DNA from: UBA830 sp038146925
GTDB taxonomy: Bacteria > Pseudomonadota > Alphaproteobacteria > MPNO01 > UBA830
Assembly: GCA_038146925.1 (NCBI GenBank)
Contig: JAYQSP010000011.1
Span: forward strand, 1,116,001-1,180,000
DNA: 64,000 nucleotides
Direction: 5' to 3'
The notes under the pieces are model-generated. The model saw only the letters and a list, made by a program, of their open reading frames with translations, was not told the origin of the DNA and did no database searches. Shown here piece after piece: positions 25,982 through 35,016 of this stretch. A program made the position numbers and the translations under genes. Each line of letters starts with the position of its first letter. The stretch's first letter is position 1.

Positions 25982-26710
25982 TCAGGCGGCCGGGGCGTTG
26001 AATTTTTCGGCCACATCGATCAGCAGCACGCGGGACGGCGTGTCCTGAGCCGCGATCCGCAGGCTGGTTTCGCCCCATACCTCCGCGCCGCCGCGGGCAG
26101 GTATGCCGAAATCGTTGATGGCGAGTGGCCCGTCCACCGCCAGCACATAGGCCCGCCTGCCGGGAGCGAGATCACGGAGAATGGATCCGCCGCGCGGCAG
26201 GTCGCCACCGCTCACGGTCGCGTCCTGGCGAATGCGGATCAACGCGTCGATGCCCGGCGCGCCGGACGCGAAGACCGTCAGGCCACCCGGATCGGGCGCA
26301 GGTGGGTTGTTCAGGTCAGTATAGTCCGGCGGCAGGCCGGATTCTTCCGCATGAAACCACATCTGGTAAACCCGCGTCGGCTCGTTTTCCGGATTGGATT
26401 CGCTGTGCATGACGCCACTGCCCGTGGTCATTGCCTGAACGTCGCCCATTCGCAGCAAGCCCCTCGCCCCGGTGGTATCTTCATGGGCGATCGTACCTTC
26501 GCAGACATAGGTGACGATTTCGAAATCCCTGTGTCCGTGCATGGGAAAGCCGGTCTGAGGTGCGATGCGCGTATCGGCCAGCACCCGCAAGGGGCCGAGC
26601 CCGTAGACCGGCGTGCCGGCGTTCTCCGGCGAGCCGCGAAAATGATCGCGGATGCGAATGCCCGGCGCGTCCACGCCTTTCAGTTTTCCGTAGGGGGCGA
26701 TTCTGATCAT
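25982..26710 (-). CDS. Pirin family bicupin protein
   Basis: A 242-residue bicupin. The N-cupin carries the metal-site motifs GFPMHGHRDFEIVTYVCEG and, further on, SGVMHSESNP, giving the three His plus Glu expected of pirins. Family members include quercetin 2,3-dioxygenases (E. coli YhaK/YhhW type), but most have no proven substrate. The C-cupin (LAPGRRAYVLAVDGPLAIND) is shorter. It is divergent from the thioesterase gene with little room between the two starts. Confidence 0.88.
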   Translation of the reverse strand: MIRIAPYGKLKGVDAPGIRIRDHFRGSPENAGTPVYGLGPLRVLADTRIAPQTGFPMHGHRDFEIVTYVCEGTIAHEDTTGARGLLRMGDVQAMTTGSGVMHSESNPENEPTRVYQMWFHAEESGLPPDYTDLNNPPAPDPGGLTVFASGAPGIDALIRIRQDATVSGGDLPRGGSILRDLAPGRRAYVLAVDGPLAINDFGIPARGGAEVWGETSLRIAAQDTPSRVLLIDVAEKFNAPAA

Positions 26711-26781
26711 TGTCGGACCAAAATGCGCTAAAACGGGGGAACATCAAGTCCAAAGAATCGGAATATGTCGCGGGGACGCAG

Positions 26782-27198
26782 GTGAAGGAATTTGTTACCG
26801 AACTGAAGGTCGAATGGGCCCACTGCGATTATGCGGGGATCGTTTTCTACCCGAATTTCTATATCTGGTTCGATCAGGGAACCGAGCGGCTGTTTTCCGC
26901 CAACGGCCTTTCCTATACTGAACTGGACAACGATTTCGGGGTCGACGGCATGCCGCTGCTGGAAACCGGTACGACCTATAAAAACGCAGCCAAGCTGGGG
27001 GCAGCGCTGAAGATCATCAGCTGGGTCGACGAATGGGCCGGCAAGACTTTCGTCGTCAGGCACCGGGTCGAACATGCGGACGGGCGCGTGGCTCTGGAAG
27101 GGTTCGAGCGCCGTATTCTGGTGGTGAAGGATCCCGACTCCGAGCGTGGCATCAAGGCCATCGACGTGCCGGACGGCATTCGCGAACGGTTCGTTTGA
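26782..27198 (+). CDS. 4-hydroxybenzoyl-CoA thioesterase-type hotdog thioesterase
   Basis: A single hotdog domain acyl-CoA thioesterase of about 138 residues. The catalytic region is VEWAHCDYAGIVFYPNFYIWFD, seen across residues 10-31, where the Asp of HCDYAGIVFYPN is the family's catalytic residue. I choose the GTG at 26782, preceded by CGGGGAC, because the fold begins straight after it. A TTG at 26710 in the same frame would add 24 residues but overlaps the start of the divergent pirin gene. It could release aromatic acids from CoA, fitting the catabolic neighbours, though this is inference. Confidence 0.8.
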   Translation: MKEFVTELKVEWAHCDYAGIVFYPNFYIWFDQGTERLFSANGLSYTELDNDFGVDGMPLLETGTTYKNAAKLGAALKIISWVDEWAGKTFVVRHRVEHADGRVALEGFERRILVVKDPDSERGIKAIDVPDGIRERFV

Positions 27199-27210
27199 CT
27201 GGTGCCTGAT

Positions 27211-28410
27211 ATGACTGAGCTAACCAATGAAGACCGCCTGAACCGCCGGCGCGAATACGCCGGCCCGCTGTTCCTGAAAGAAGGCTTCCGCCCGATGTTT
27301 ATCGGCGCGGGTGCCTGGGCGGCGATTTCAGTGCCGCTGTGGATCTGCGTCTGGTCGGGCCATATGACCTATCCCGGCGCGTTCGAGCCGGCGGTCTGGC
27401 ATGTCCATGAAATGATCTACGGCTTCGTGGCGGCGGCGGTCGGTGGGTTCATGCTCACAGCCATACCGAACTGGACCGGGCGTCTGCCGGTCCGGGAAGC
27501 GCCGCTGGCCGTCCTCGCGACCCTCTGGCTCGCGGGACGCATCGCCGTCTGGTTCGCCGGCGACATCGGACCGGTCGTGGCGGCGATAATCGATCTGGCA
27601 TACCTGACCATGCTGGGGTTTGTGGTTGCCAGTGAAATCATCGCCGGAAAGAACTGGCGCAATACGCCTCTGATGGCGGGCGTGCTGTTGTTGCTGGCCG
27701 GGAATCTGCTGTTTCACCTCGATATCATGGGCGTTGCCGATACGGGGGAGATTGCAATCCGCCTGTCGGTCTCGGTCGTTATCATGCTGATCTCAGTGAT
27801 CGGCGGACGCATCGTGCCGAGCTTCACGCGCAACTGGTTCGCAAGGAACGACGGACCGGAGATCGCGTCCCCGATGATGCCATTCGACAAGCTGACGCTC
27901 GCTGTCTCGGTACTGGCCTTCGTGCTGTGGATCGCTCTGGCGGAAACACTCGTTTCCGGCGCTGCGCTCGCGTTCGCCGGGGCCATGCACCTGATCCGGT
28001 TGTCGCGCTGGCGGGGCTGGCAGACGCTGGGCGAGGGGTGGGTGACGGTCCTGCATGTGGCGTATCTGTGGGTCGGTGTCGGGTTGGTTCTGCTGGGTTT
28101 GTCCGCCGCCGGCATAGGCGTACCGCAGACGGGCGCCCTTCATGTTCTGACCATCGGTGCAATGGCGACGATGATCCTCGCCGTCATGACGCGGGCAGTG
28201 CGCGGCCACACAGGGCGGGAACTGACCGCGGGGCGGATCACGAACCTGATTTACATTCTGGTCACCGCGGCGCTGATCCTGCGCTTTACGAATGAATTCG
28301 TGCCGGCGGTCGAACTGGTATGGGGGGCGGCGGCGGCCTGGACGTCAGGGTTTGTCCTGTTTCTTGCCGTGCATGCTCCAATGGTGATGCGGAGACCGAA
28401 AACGGCTTAG
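27211..28410 (+). CDS. NnrS family heme/copper membrane protein
   Basis: A roughly 399-residue polytopic membrane protein with about twelve helices. It matches NnrS in LFLKEGFRPMFIGAGAWAA, WHVHEMIYGFVAAAVGGF, TAIPNWTGRLPV and the late HVLTIGAMATMILAVMTRA. NnrS is a heme- and copper-binding protein linked to nitric oxide tolerance in denitrifiers. The His of HVHEM and the HVLT His are likely ligands. I use ATG 27211; a GTG at 27202 is also possible. No other nitrogen-oxide gene is visible in the window. Confidence 0.9.
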   Translation: MTELTNEDRLNRRREYAGPLFLKEGFRPMFIGAGAWAAISVPLWICVWSGHMTYPGAFEPAVWHVHEMIYGFVAAAVGGFMLTAIPNWTGRLPVREAPLAVLATLWLAGRIAVWFAGDIGPVVAAIIDLAYLTMLGFVVASEIIAGKNWRNTPLMAGVLLLLAGNLLFHLDIMGVADTGEIAIRLSVSVVIMLISVIGGRIVPSFTRNWFARNDGPEIASPMMPFDKLTLAVSVLAFVLWIALAETLVSGAALAFAGAMHLIRLSRWRGWQTLGEGWVTVLHVAYLWVGVGLVLLGLSAAGIGVPQTGALHVLTIGAMATMILAVMTRAVRGHTGRELTAGRITNLIYILVTAALILRFTNEFVPAVELVWGAAAAWTSGFVLFLAVHAPMVMRRPKTA

Positions 28411-29078
28411 AGCAGCGGGCGTTTCCAGACCGGGGGCCAGTCGCGTTCTATCTCGATGACGGAATCGTCGCTGGCGGTCAGTTTCATCTTCAGCCATTCG
28501 CCCGATTTCGCGTCGTACCAGAGAGAGCGTTTCAGATCGCCGGACATCTCGTATCGGCGGGCCTTCACGGTTCTGCCGTCGATGTCGATATCCGCCGGGA
28601 CCGGTTCCGAAACGGTGACGTTCACCAGAACGCCGTCGGAGGAATCGATCAACTGCGTCTGCCGCACTGTCGCCGGCGGCCAGTAGGTGGAGAGGAGGAG
28701 GTTGTCCGGAACCGTCAGCTGGCCCTTCGGGTGGGCAATCGACAGCATGTCGCCGGACCGTTCGACGGTGACACGCGATATTGTCCCGTTGTCGTCGATT
28801 TCGGTTTCGTAAGACACCAGTTTGCCCGCTTCGTAGACCTCGGTCATCCGCTTGTCGTAGCGGTACAGGACGATGGCCAGCAGTTTCACCTTGATGGAAT
28901 AATCAGACCTTGCCGTCAGACGGTCGCCGACGCGTTGTACATCGATCTTCAGCGTTCCGATCGGGTCGCCGTTGCGCTTGACGATGTATTCATTGAGGCC
29001 GGTTTCCGGAACCGGGCCGGCCGCAAGCCCTGACAGCGGCGCGACGCACAAAAAAACCAGAAGGAGAAGTCGATGCAA
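28407..29078 (-). CDS. Exported DUF6134-like protein
   Basis: A 223-residue secreted protein with a clear signal peptide (MHRLLLLVFLCVAPLSGLAA). The mature part is beta-rich, beginning NEYIVKRNGDPIGTLKI and continuing through alternating strands such as SDYSIKVKLLAIVLYRYD. The pattern resembles the DUF6134/DUF3108-like periplasmic families, whose role is unknown. Its 3' end overlaps the convergent NnrS gene by four bases. The dCTP deaminase gene ends 17 bases upstream of its start region. Confidence 0.7.
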   Translation of the reverse strand: MHRLLLLVFLCVAPLSGLAAGPVPETGLNEYIVKRNGDPIGTLKIDVQRVGDRLTARSDYSIKVKLLAIVLYRYDKRMTEVYEAGKLVSYETEIDDNGTISRVTVERSGDMLSIAHPKGQLTVPDNLLLSTYWPPATVRQTQLIDSSDGVLVNVTVSEPVPADIDIDGRTVKARRYEMSGDLKRSLWYDAKSGEWLKMKLTASDDSVIEIERDWPPVWKRPLL

Positions 29079-29095
29079 AATGCGTGGCAGAGAGG

Positions 29096-30244
29096 TTACG
29101 CCGGCGTCGTGAACTGTTTGGCCAGCTTAAGCCCCTGTCCCTGATAGTGAGAACCGATACCGGAGCCATATATTTTCTCGGGCCGTGCCGTCAACCGCTC
29201 GTACCGTAATCTGCCGATCACCTGTTCGTGTTCGAGCAGGAAAGGCACGTCGTGAGACCGTACTTCCAGCACGCCGCGCGAGCCCACGGAAGTATCGTCC
29301 GGATCCCATCCGAAGCCGGGATCGAAGAAACCGGCATAGTGCACGCGAAATTCGCCGACCAGCGTGTCATAGGCCACCATTTCAGCGGCGTAGTCGGGCG
29401 GCACCGTGACCGCTTCGCGGGTGGCCAGAATGTAGAAATCGTCCGGGTTGAGAATAATTCCGCCACCGCGCGCAGATACCGGCTCCCAGAAATCGGCCGG
29501 GTCGTAGTGGTCGGGTTTGTCGACATCGACGATGCCTGCATGGTGGCGCGCCCGCCAGCCGGCGATGCCGTCCGTGACGCTGCCCGCCAGATCGAGGCGG
29601 AGGCTCAGGCTTTGATGTTCGGCGATCTCAGCCGGATCGACAGCGGTGTCGATCAGCCGCGTCTTTGCGTGCAGCTGCAAAAGGTCCTCGGGCGAAACTT
29701 CCGAGCGGCCACGGCGCAAACGAAGCTGTGTCAGTCGCGAGCCGGTTCGAACCGCGATGGAGAATGTCTTGGGCGATACCTCGGCATACAAAGGACCGGT
29801 ATATCCGGCCCGGATGAGATCGAACCGGGTGCCGCGATCGGAGATGACGCGCGTAAAAATATCCAGCCTGCCGGTCGAGCTTTTGGGATTGGCAAAGGCG
29901 GACACGTCTTCCGGCAGGTCGAGGCTCTCCAGCAGCGGCACGATGTAAACGCAGCCCTTTTCCAGCACGGCGCCGTCCATGAGATCGATGCGGTGCATCT
30001 CGAACGCACGGACTTTATCTTCGACCGTTGCGTCGGGGCCGGGCAGGAAGCTCGCCTGAACCCGCCAGGCGAAATCGCCGAGACGAAGGTCGATGCTGGC
30101 CGGTTGAACCAGATCCGCCGTGATTGGCTGAGATGCCGTGACGCTACCGGCGTCGATCAGGTCCCGGAGGGTCTGGGTCGGGAAGATACCGGTCGCCGAC
30201 CGGCCTTCATCGTGTAAGGCAACAATTTCGCTCATGGGGGGCAT
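29096..30244 (-). CDS. dcd: 2'-deoxycytidine 5'-triphosphate deaminase, long alphaproteobacterial form
   Basis: A 382-residue enzyme converting dCTP to dUTP (plus ammonia) for thymidylate synthesis. It is about twice the length of E. coli Dcd and appears to hold two dUTPase-fold domains. The first contains ADLVQPASIDLRLGD and FANPKSSTGRLDIFTRVISD, the active-site and SSxGR-type motifs. The second contains ILNPDDFYILATREAV and VHYAGFFDPGFGWD, with a degenerate end. The long form is usual in Rhizobiales and Rhodospirillales. ATG 30235 is an alternative start three codons in. Confidence 0.92.
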   Translation of the reverse strand: MPPMSEIVALHDEGRSATGIFPTQTLRDLIDAGSVTASQPITADLVQPASIDLRLGDFAWRVQASFLPGPDATVEDKVRAFEMHRIDLMDGAVLEKGCVYIVPLLESLDLPEDVSAFANPKSSTGRLDIFTRVISDRGTRFDLIRAGYTGPLYAEVSPKTFSIAVRTGSRLTQLRLRRGRSEVSPEDLLQLHAKTRLIDTAVDPAEIAEHQSLSLRLDLAGSVTDGIAGWRARHHAGIVDVDKPDHYDPADFWEPVSARGGGIILNPDDFYILATREAVTVPPDYAAEMVAYDTLVGEFRVHYAGFFDPGFGWDPDDTSVGSRGVLEVRSHDVPFLLEHEQVIGRLRYERLTARPEKIYGSGIGSHYQGQGLKLAKQFTTPA

Positions 30245-30334
30245 AGTACGCGAATCTGATCGATTTACGGTATATGCCGGTCCGATTGATGAAGATCAAC
30301 GTGATAGGTTTGGACGCGTTGTATCGTTCCTCTC

Positions 30335-30562
30335 ATGAGCGAAACGCTATCACCGCCACCGGATGCTTCGCCGGCCGATGATTCCCTTGAAAACGTCCGG
30401 GAACAGTTTCGTCGCGCCCGCAGTCAGCTGCAGGGGTTCAAGCGCGGGCTGATCGAATATTTCGAAACGCCGAAACGAACTATCAGCGTGTGTTTTCCTG
30501 TTCAGATGGACGACGGGTCGATCCGCACATTTCACGGATATCTTGTGCTGCACACGGCCTGA
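30335..30562 (+). pseudogene. N-terminal fragment of a glutamate dehydrogenase
   Basis: A 75-residue frame whose second half, TPKRTISVCFPVQMDDGSI and HGYLVLH, matches the opening of Glu/Leu/Phe/Val dehydrogenases, which there read like PKRE-x-V-x-FPVRMDDG and GYRVQHN. The frame then stops at TGA, right before the expected substrate-binding GPxKGG region. Nothing after it (30563-30705) continues the protein. I read it as a truncated remnant, although a short expressed peptide cannot be ruled out. Confidence 0.65.
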
Positions 30563-30653
30563 TCGTTCTGGCTGCCGCTTATCTGGTGCCGTCGGTTTCT
30601 GATAATCGGTGATTTAACATACTTAAGGCCCATTTTAACCCTTGAACAAAATT

Positions 30654-30673
30654 ATTTTAAGCTTAAAGTAATT
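30654..30673. promoter_or_regulatory. Candidate operator ATTTTAAGCTTAAAGTAATT
   Basis: Contains the 12-base palindrome TTTAAGCTTAAA (30656-30667), about 40 bases before the TTG start of the aminobenzoyl-CoA monooxygenase/reductase. It matches the site at 40531-40550 in 18 of 20 positions. The MarR gene at 39155 is the likely cognate regulator, by inference from position. Confidence 0.65.
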
Positions 30674-30705
30674 CGATCGCGACACAGGACGAGCGGAGCA
30701 GGACA

Positions 30706-33123
30706 TTGAAGATCGAGGTTATCGGCGGCGGACCGGCTGGGCTCTACTTTTCGCTTTTGATGAAGAAGGCTGACCCGTCTCATCAGATCAAAATCTACGA
30801 GCAGAACCGGCCCGACGACACGTTCGGTTTCGGGGTCGTGTTTTCCGCCGAAACGCTTGGACACTTTCGGGATTACGATGAAGTTTCCTACGACCGTATC
30901 CGGGAAACCTTCGCCTACTGGGACGACATCGTAACCTATTTTAAGGGATCAAAGGTCCCGGTAAGCGGCAACGGGTTCTGCGGCATGTCGCGCAAGGATC
31001 TGCTGCTGATCCTGCATCAGTGCTGCCGAGAGGTAGGAGTCGAGATGGAGTTCCAGCGCGAGATCAAATCTTTGGACGATTTAGATTCCGATGCCGACAT
31101 GATTTTGGCCGCCAATGGGATCAATTCCTGGGTCCGCGATGAATATGCCGATCACTTCAAACCCAGCTTCGACTGGCGGCCCAACAAGTTCGTCTGGCTG
31201 GGTTCGACCAAGCCGCTGCCAGCGTTCACGTTCGATTTTCGCGAGAACGACGCCGGAATCTGGAATCTCCACGCCTATCAATACAACAGCGAAATGAGCA
31301 CCATGATCGTCGAAACCACGGAAGACGCGTGGCTTAAGGCGGGCATGGAAAACGCGAGGGAAGAGGACACCGTCGCCTACGTGACCGAACTGTACAAAGA
31401 TCTGCTGGACGGACACCCGATCATCACCAATCGGTCGATGTGGCGGAATTTTCCAATGATCCGCTGTGAAACCTGGATCAAGGACAACGTCGTCATCATG
31501 GGCGACTGTGCGCATACGGCGCATTATTCCATTGGGTCGGGGACCAAGCTGGCGATGGAAGACGCGATCGCGTTGTTCGAATGCTGCCAGGTGGAATCCG
31601 ATGCGCGCGCCGCTTTGAAACTGTACGATGAAAACCGCCGTGACGAGGTCGAGCGTACCCAGCACGCCGCCGACGTTTCGCTGTCGTGGTTCGAGAATGT
31701 CCGGCGGTACTGGGATATGGATCCCATTCAGTTCAATTTCAGCCTGATGTCGCGGTCGAAGGCGATCACTTACGATAACCTCCGTCTTCGGGATCGCGAC
31801 TTCGTGCAGGCTGTCGATAAATCCTTCTCGGCCGAGGCAGCGGACAGGTACGATGCGCCTCATCTGAAGGAAACGCCGGTACCGCCGATGTTTGCGCCAA
31901 TGCAACTGCGCGACATGAGGCTGTCCAACCGCGTCGTGGTGTCGCCCATGTGTCAGTACTGCGCGATCGACGGTAATCCGGACGACTGGCATTTCAGTCA
32001 TTACACCAGCCGCGCGATGGGCGGGGCGGGGCTGGTCTTTACGGAAATGACCTGTGTATCGCCGGATGCGCGGATCACCCCCGGTTGTGCCGGCATCTGG
32101 TCCGACGAGCAGGAAGCGCAATGGAAACGCATCGTCGATTTCGCGCATGACCGCACAGATGCCAGGATGGCAATACAGATCGGTCACGCGGGGCGCAAGG
32201 GTGCGACGAAATTGGCCTGGGAGGGGATCGACGAGCCGCTGGAAGAAGGCGCATGGGAAATCATCGCCGCGTCGCCGCTGCCTTATCTGCCCAATTCCAT
32301 TGTTCCGCGTGAAATGACGCGCGACGACATGGACCGGGTGAAAGCGGACTTCGTTGCTGCGTTCGAACGTGCCGCACGGGCCGGGTTCGACATGGCGGAA
32401 TTGCATTGTGCCCATGGCTATGTACTGGCGACGTTTCTGTCTCCGTTCACCAACCAGCGCAGTGACGAATACGGCGGATCGATCGAAAACCGTCTGCGCT
32501 ATCCGCTGGAAGTGTTCGATGCTTGCCGTGCCGTTTGGCCGGAAGAACGGCCCATGTCCGTCCGGATCTCCGCAACCGACTGGGTCGAGGGCGGAACCAC
32601 GACGGAAGATGCGGTTGAGTTCGCCAGGGCCTTCAAGGCGCATGGATGCGACCTGATCAACGTATCCACCGGTCAGACGGATTCGTCGGAAAAGCCGATA
32701 TACGGGCGCATGTTCCAGGCGCCGTTCTCGGAGCAGATTCGTATCGAGGCGGATATACCGACGCTTGTCGCGGGCAATATCTTCGACTGGGACCAGGTCA
32801 ACACCATTGTCGGCGCCGGTCGCAGCGATCTGGTCGCACTGGCGCGAACCCATCTCTACAACCCGTATTTCACGCAGCAGGCTGCCGCCTATTACGGGGT
32901 CGAGGATATCGTCTGGCCGGACCAGTACATGTCCGCCAAGTTTGCGGCGTTCCGGCAGTACGAACGGACGCGGCTGCAGATGGAAGAACTGCGCGAGCAG
33001 GCCAAACCCAACACCCAGGAAGGCCGAACCGGCAGCTTCGTGCTGAACAAGGCGTCCGAATGGGAAATGAAGGGCGCTGCCGTCGGAGCCGCGGCCGGAT
33101 CGCGTCGAGAGGCGGCTGAATAA
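30706..33123 (+). CDS. Bifunctional 2-aminobenzoyl-CoA (or salicylyl-CoA) 5-monooxygenase/reductase
   Basis: An 805-residue fusion. Residues 1 to about 385 are a class A flavin monooxygenase with the FAD motif GGGPAGLYFS and GDCAHTAHYSIGSGTK. Residues about 394-770 are an old-yellow-enzyme reductase domain (APMQLRDMRLSNRVVVSPMC, ELHCAHGYVLATFLSP, LVAGNIFDW). This architecture is that of 2-aminobenzoyl-CoA monooxygenase/reductase, which hydroxylates and then reduces the ring of anthraniloyl-CoA; salicylyl-CoA 5-hydroxylase is the close alternative. The 2-aminobenzoate-CoA ligase at 35465 favours the former. Start is TTG with GGAGCAGGAC upstream, and a palindromic operator precedes it. Confidence 0.9.
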   Translation: MKIEVIGGGPAGLYFSLLMKKADPSHQIKIYEQNRPDDTFGFGVVFSAETLGHFRDYDEVSYDRIRETFAYWDDIVTYFKGSKVPVSGNGFCGMSRKDLLLILHQCCREVGVEMEFQREIKSLDDLDSDADMILAANGINSWVRDEYADHFKPSFDWRPNKFVWLGSTKPLPAFTFDFRENDAGIWNLHAYQYNSEMSTMIVETTEDAWLKAGMENAREEDTVAYVTELYKDLLDGHPIITNRSMWRNFPMIRCETWIKDNVVIMGDCAHTAHYSIGSGTKLAMEDAIALFECCQVESDARAALKLYDENRRDEVERTQHAADVSLSWFENVRRYWDMDPIQFNFSLMSRSKAITYDNLRLRDRDFVQAVDKSFSAEAADRYDAPHLKETPVPPMFAPMQLRDMRLSNRVVVSPMCQYCAIDGNPDDWHFSHYTSRAMGGAGLVFTEMTCVSPDARITPGCAGIWSDEQEAQWKRIVDFAHDRTDARMAIQIGHAGRKGATKLAWEGIDEPLEEGAWEIIAASPLPYLPNSIVPREMTRDDMDRVKADFVAAFERAARAGFDMAELHCAHGYVLATFLSPFTNQRSDEYGGSIENRLRYPLEVFDACRAVWPEERPMSVRISATDWVEGGTTTEDAVEFARAFKAHGCDLINVSTGQTDSSEKPIYGRMFQAPFSEQIRIEADIPTLVAGNIFDWDQVNTIVGAGRSDLVALARTHLYNPYFTQQAAAYYGVEDIVWPDQYMSAKFAAFRQYERTRLQMEELREQAKPNTQEGRTGSFVLNKASEWEMKGAAVGAAAGSRREAAE

Positions 33124-33238
33124 GCTGTTATCTCACGCGGGATCGAGGTTGCCTTTAACCCTTCGTTAACCGGACCGGCGAATATTTGTTCTTGTATCTG
33201 CGCGGGCTTTTCCGCACTGGTTTCAAGGATTTGTTCGC

Positions 33239-33868
33239 ATGCGTGTTCTTCTCTCCGCCGCCTTCGCCATCGCCGTTCTGACGCAGCCGCTGGAGCTGTC
33301 GGCCGATGATGGGCACAATAAAAACGTCGCTAGTGCCGGGTCGGAGGTGCCCGAACACCCTGTCCTGACGCGGTCTAACGTGGATACGCTTTACGGCCTG
33401 ATCGACCAGTCCGGCAAACCCGTCAGCCGCGACGATTTCGGCGGTCGGTTCGCGCTTGTGGTGTTCGGATACACGGCCTGTCCCGATGTGTGTCCCACAG
33501 CCATGACGCATGTGACATCGGTAATGGAAAAACTCGGTGACCGAGCAAAGTACGTGAATCCGGTTTTCGTGACTTTCGATCCCGCGCGGGACACGGCGGA
33601 GGTTCTGGGCGAATACGTCTCCCATTTCGACGAGCGGACGATTGCTCTGACGGGGTCTCCCGATAAGGTGCGCGAAGTCCAACATGCGTTCGGCGGCCTG
33701 GCCGTTCCCATTCCCAAAGATGAAGATGGCATGTATTTCATCGCACATTCCGCCGCCAAATATCTGATCTCGCCGGACGGCAAGCATCTGCAGAGTTTCG
33801 ACCATGACGTCGCGCCGGAAAAAATCGCCGGCTATCTCAACGAGATATTCGCTCATATCGGCATGTAG
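33239..33868 (+). CDS. SCO1/SenC family copper-binding protein
   Basis: A 209-residue protein with an N-terminal signal or anchor (MRVLLSAAFAIAVLTQPLELS) and a thioredoxin-like SCO domain. Copper ligands are the two Cys of CPDVCP and the His in FIAHSA. GRFALVVFGYTACPDVCPTA gives the first strand and motif. SCO proteins deliver copper to the CuA site of cytochrome c oxidase or act as thiol reductants. No oxidase gene is nearby; the gene sits inside the split aminobenzoate locus, without evident functional link. Confidence 0.9.
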   Translation: MRVLLSAAFAIAVLTQPLELSADDGHNKNVASAGSEVPEHPVLTRSNVDTLYGLIDQSGKPVSRDDFGGRFALVVFGYTACPDVCPTAMTHVTSVMEKLGDRAKYVNPVFVTFDPARDTAEVLGEYVSHFDERTIALTGSPDKVREVQHAFGGLAVPIPKDEDGMYFIAHSAAKYLISPDGKHLQSFDHDVAPEKIAGYLNEIFAHIGM

Positions 33869-33934
33869 GGCGTTCTCGTCCTTGACCTGAAACGATCGGC
33901 GGTTTAGCGAACTCCCGACAAGGGAGATCGTGAC

Positions 33935-34645
33935 ATGACCATCAAACTCTATGAACTTCTCGGCGATGAGGACCGCCGCTACAGCCAGTTTTCCTGGCGT
34001 GCGAAAATGGCTCTCAAGCACAAGGGCCTCGATTTCGAACAGATTCCGCTTCTGCTGACAGACAAGGAGTCCATCGCCTTCGCCGGCGCCAAAAGCGTGC
34101 CGGTTATGGTCGACGGCGACGTCGTAAAGACCGATTCCTGGGACATTGCCGTCTATCTGGACGACACCTATCCGGACGCGCCCAGTCTGCTGGGCGGGCC
34201 GATCGGCGAGGGGGTGACCCGGGTGATCAATTCGTGGTGCGATCGGGCCGTGAACGTCGCGCTCGGTCCGCTCATCGCGCGCGACGTCCTGGATGCCGCG
34301 CATCCCACCGATCGCGATTATTTCCGGGAATCAATGGAGAAAATGTACAAGCGCACGCTGGAAGAAGTGCAGGAAGGCCGCGACGATCGGGTGGTCAATC
34401 TGTACCGGACGCTGGATCCCATTCGTACGTCGTTCCGTAAAGGCCAGCAATTTATCTGCGGCGAAAATGCCGGCTATGCCGATTTCGTGGTCTTTTCCCA
34501 GTTTCAGTGGGCGCGCGTCACCAGCCCGTTCCAGCTGCTGGGCGCGGATGACCCGGTCTATGCGTGGCGCGAACGCATGCTCGACCTGTTCGACGGGTTC
34601 GCGCGCGATACCGTGTGTTACGAGGTTTCCGGCAGAGAAGTTTAA
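33935..34645 (+). CDS. Glutathione S-transferase family protein
   Basis: A 236-residue GST. The N-terminal thioredoxin-like domain reads IKLYELLGDEDRRYSQFSWR, then KSVPVMVDGDVVKTDSWDIA with the glutathione-contacting VP and DS positions. The C-terminal helical domain contains ENAGYADFVVFSQFQW, the usual N-cap region. Ser42-type or Ser at YSQFSW may activate glutathione, as in beta-etherase and maleylpyruvate isomerase-like GSTs. GGGAG precedes the ATG. Function is unassigned; its position between the two halves of the aminobenzoate locus is suggestive only. Confidence 0.85.
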   Translation: MTIKLYELLGDEDRRYSQFSWRAKMALKHKGLDFEQIPLLLTDKESIAFAGAKSVPVMVDGDVVKTDSWDIAVYLDDTYPDAPSLLGGPIGEGVTRVINSWCDRAVNVALGPLIARDVLDAAHPTDRDYFRESMEKMYKRTLEEVQEGRDDRVVNLYRTLDPIRTSFRKGQQFICGENAGYADFVVFSQFQWARVTSPFQLLGADDPVYAWRERMLDLFDGFARDTVCYEVSGREV

Positions 34646-35016
34646 GCGGTAAAGACCACCGCGGAGAAAACGAGGCCCCGGTGGCCCTCCGGCATGTCGC
34701 GGTCGAACGGGTCTTCGAGCAGCATCTCTACGTAACGACCCTTTCGGTTTGCGGGGCTTCGGACTGGCGTCCGACGTCTGCATCAGGTCGCGAGCGTGAA
34801 AGGCCGGCAGGACCAGACCGTTTTCGCCCTCGACAGGCGCGGGGCGGGGCAGCCCATGCCGGGGACGGGTAGCGCGACGATCATTGCGATCCGAGCGCCC
34901 ACGCGAATGTTGGACAGAAATGCGGCTCGACGCGGATGCTCGGAACTATCAGCCGTACGGCGAATTTCTTCAGAGGTACCTTCGGGTGTTTCCTTACTGT
35001 CGATTGTATCTGCCAT
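34642..35016 (-). pseudogene. Decayed minus-strand coding region
   Basis: Reading the minus strand from ATG 35016 gives MADTIDSKETPEGTSEEI, then NIRVGARIAMIVALPVPGM, which looks like a membrane helix at the start of a chemotaxis-receptor-like protein, but it breaks off at 34783. Further on, other frames give protein-like stretches (GLVLPAFHARDLMQTSDASP and, after a one-base shift near 34740, RYVEMLLEDPFDRDMPEGH) ending at TAA 34642-34644, which overlaps the GST stop. I think one or two former genes have decayed here, and cannot name the second. Confidence 0.35.

Noticed and set aside
31081..32853. 590-codon open frame antisense to the monooxygenase/reductase
   Set aside because: The plus strand encodes a complete recognisable fusion enzyme; the antisense frame is rich in His/Arg and typical of shadows in GC-rich DNA.
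33239..33868. SCO gene as part of a cytochrome oxidase assembly operon
   Set aside because: No oxidase subunit or assembly gene lies near it; SCO proteins occur singly in many genomes.
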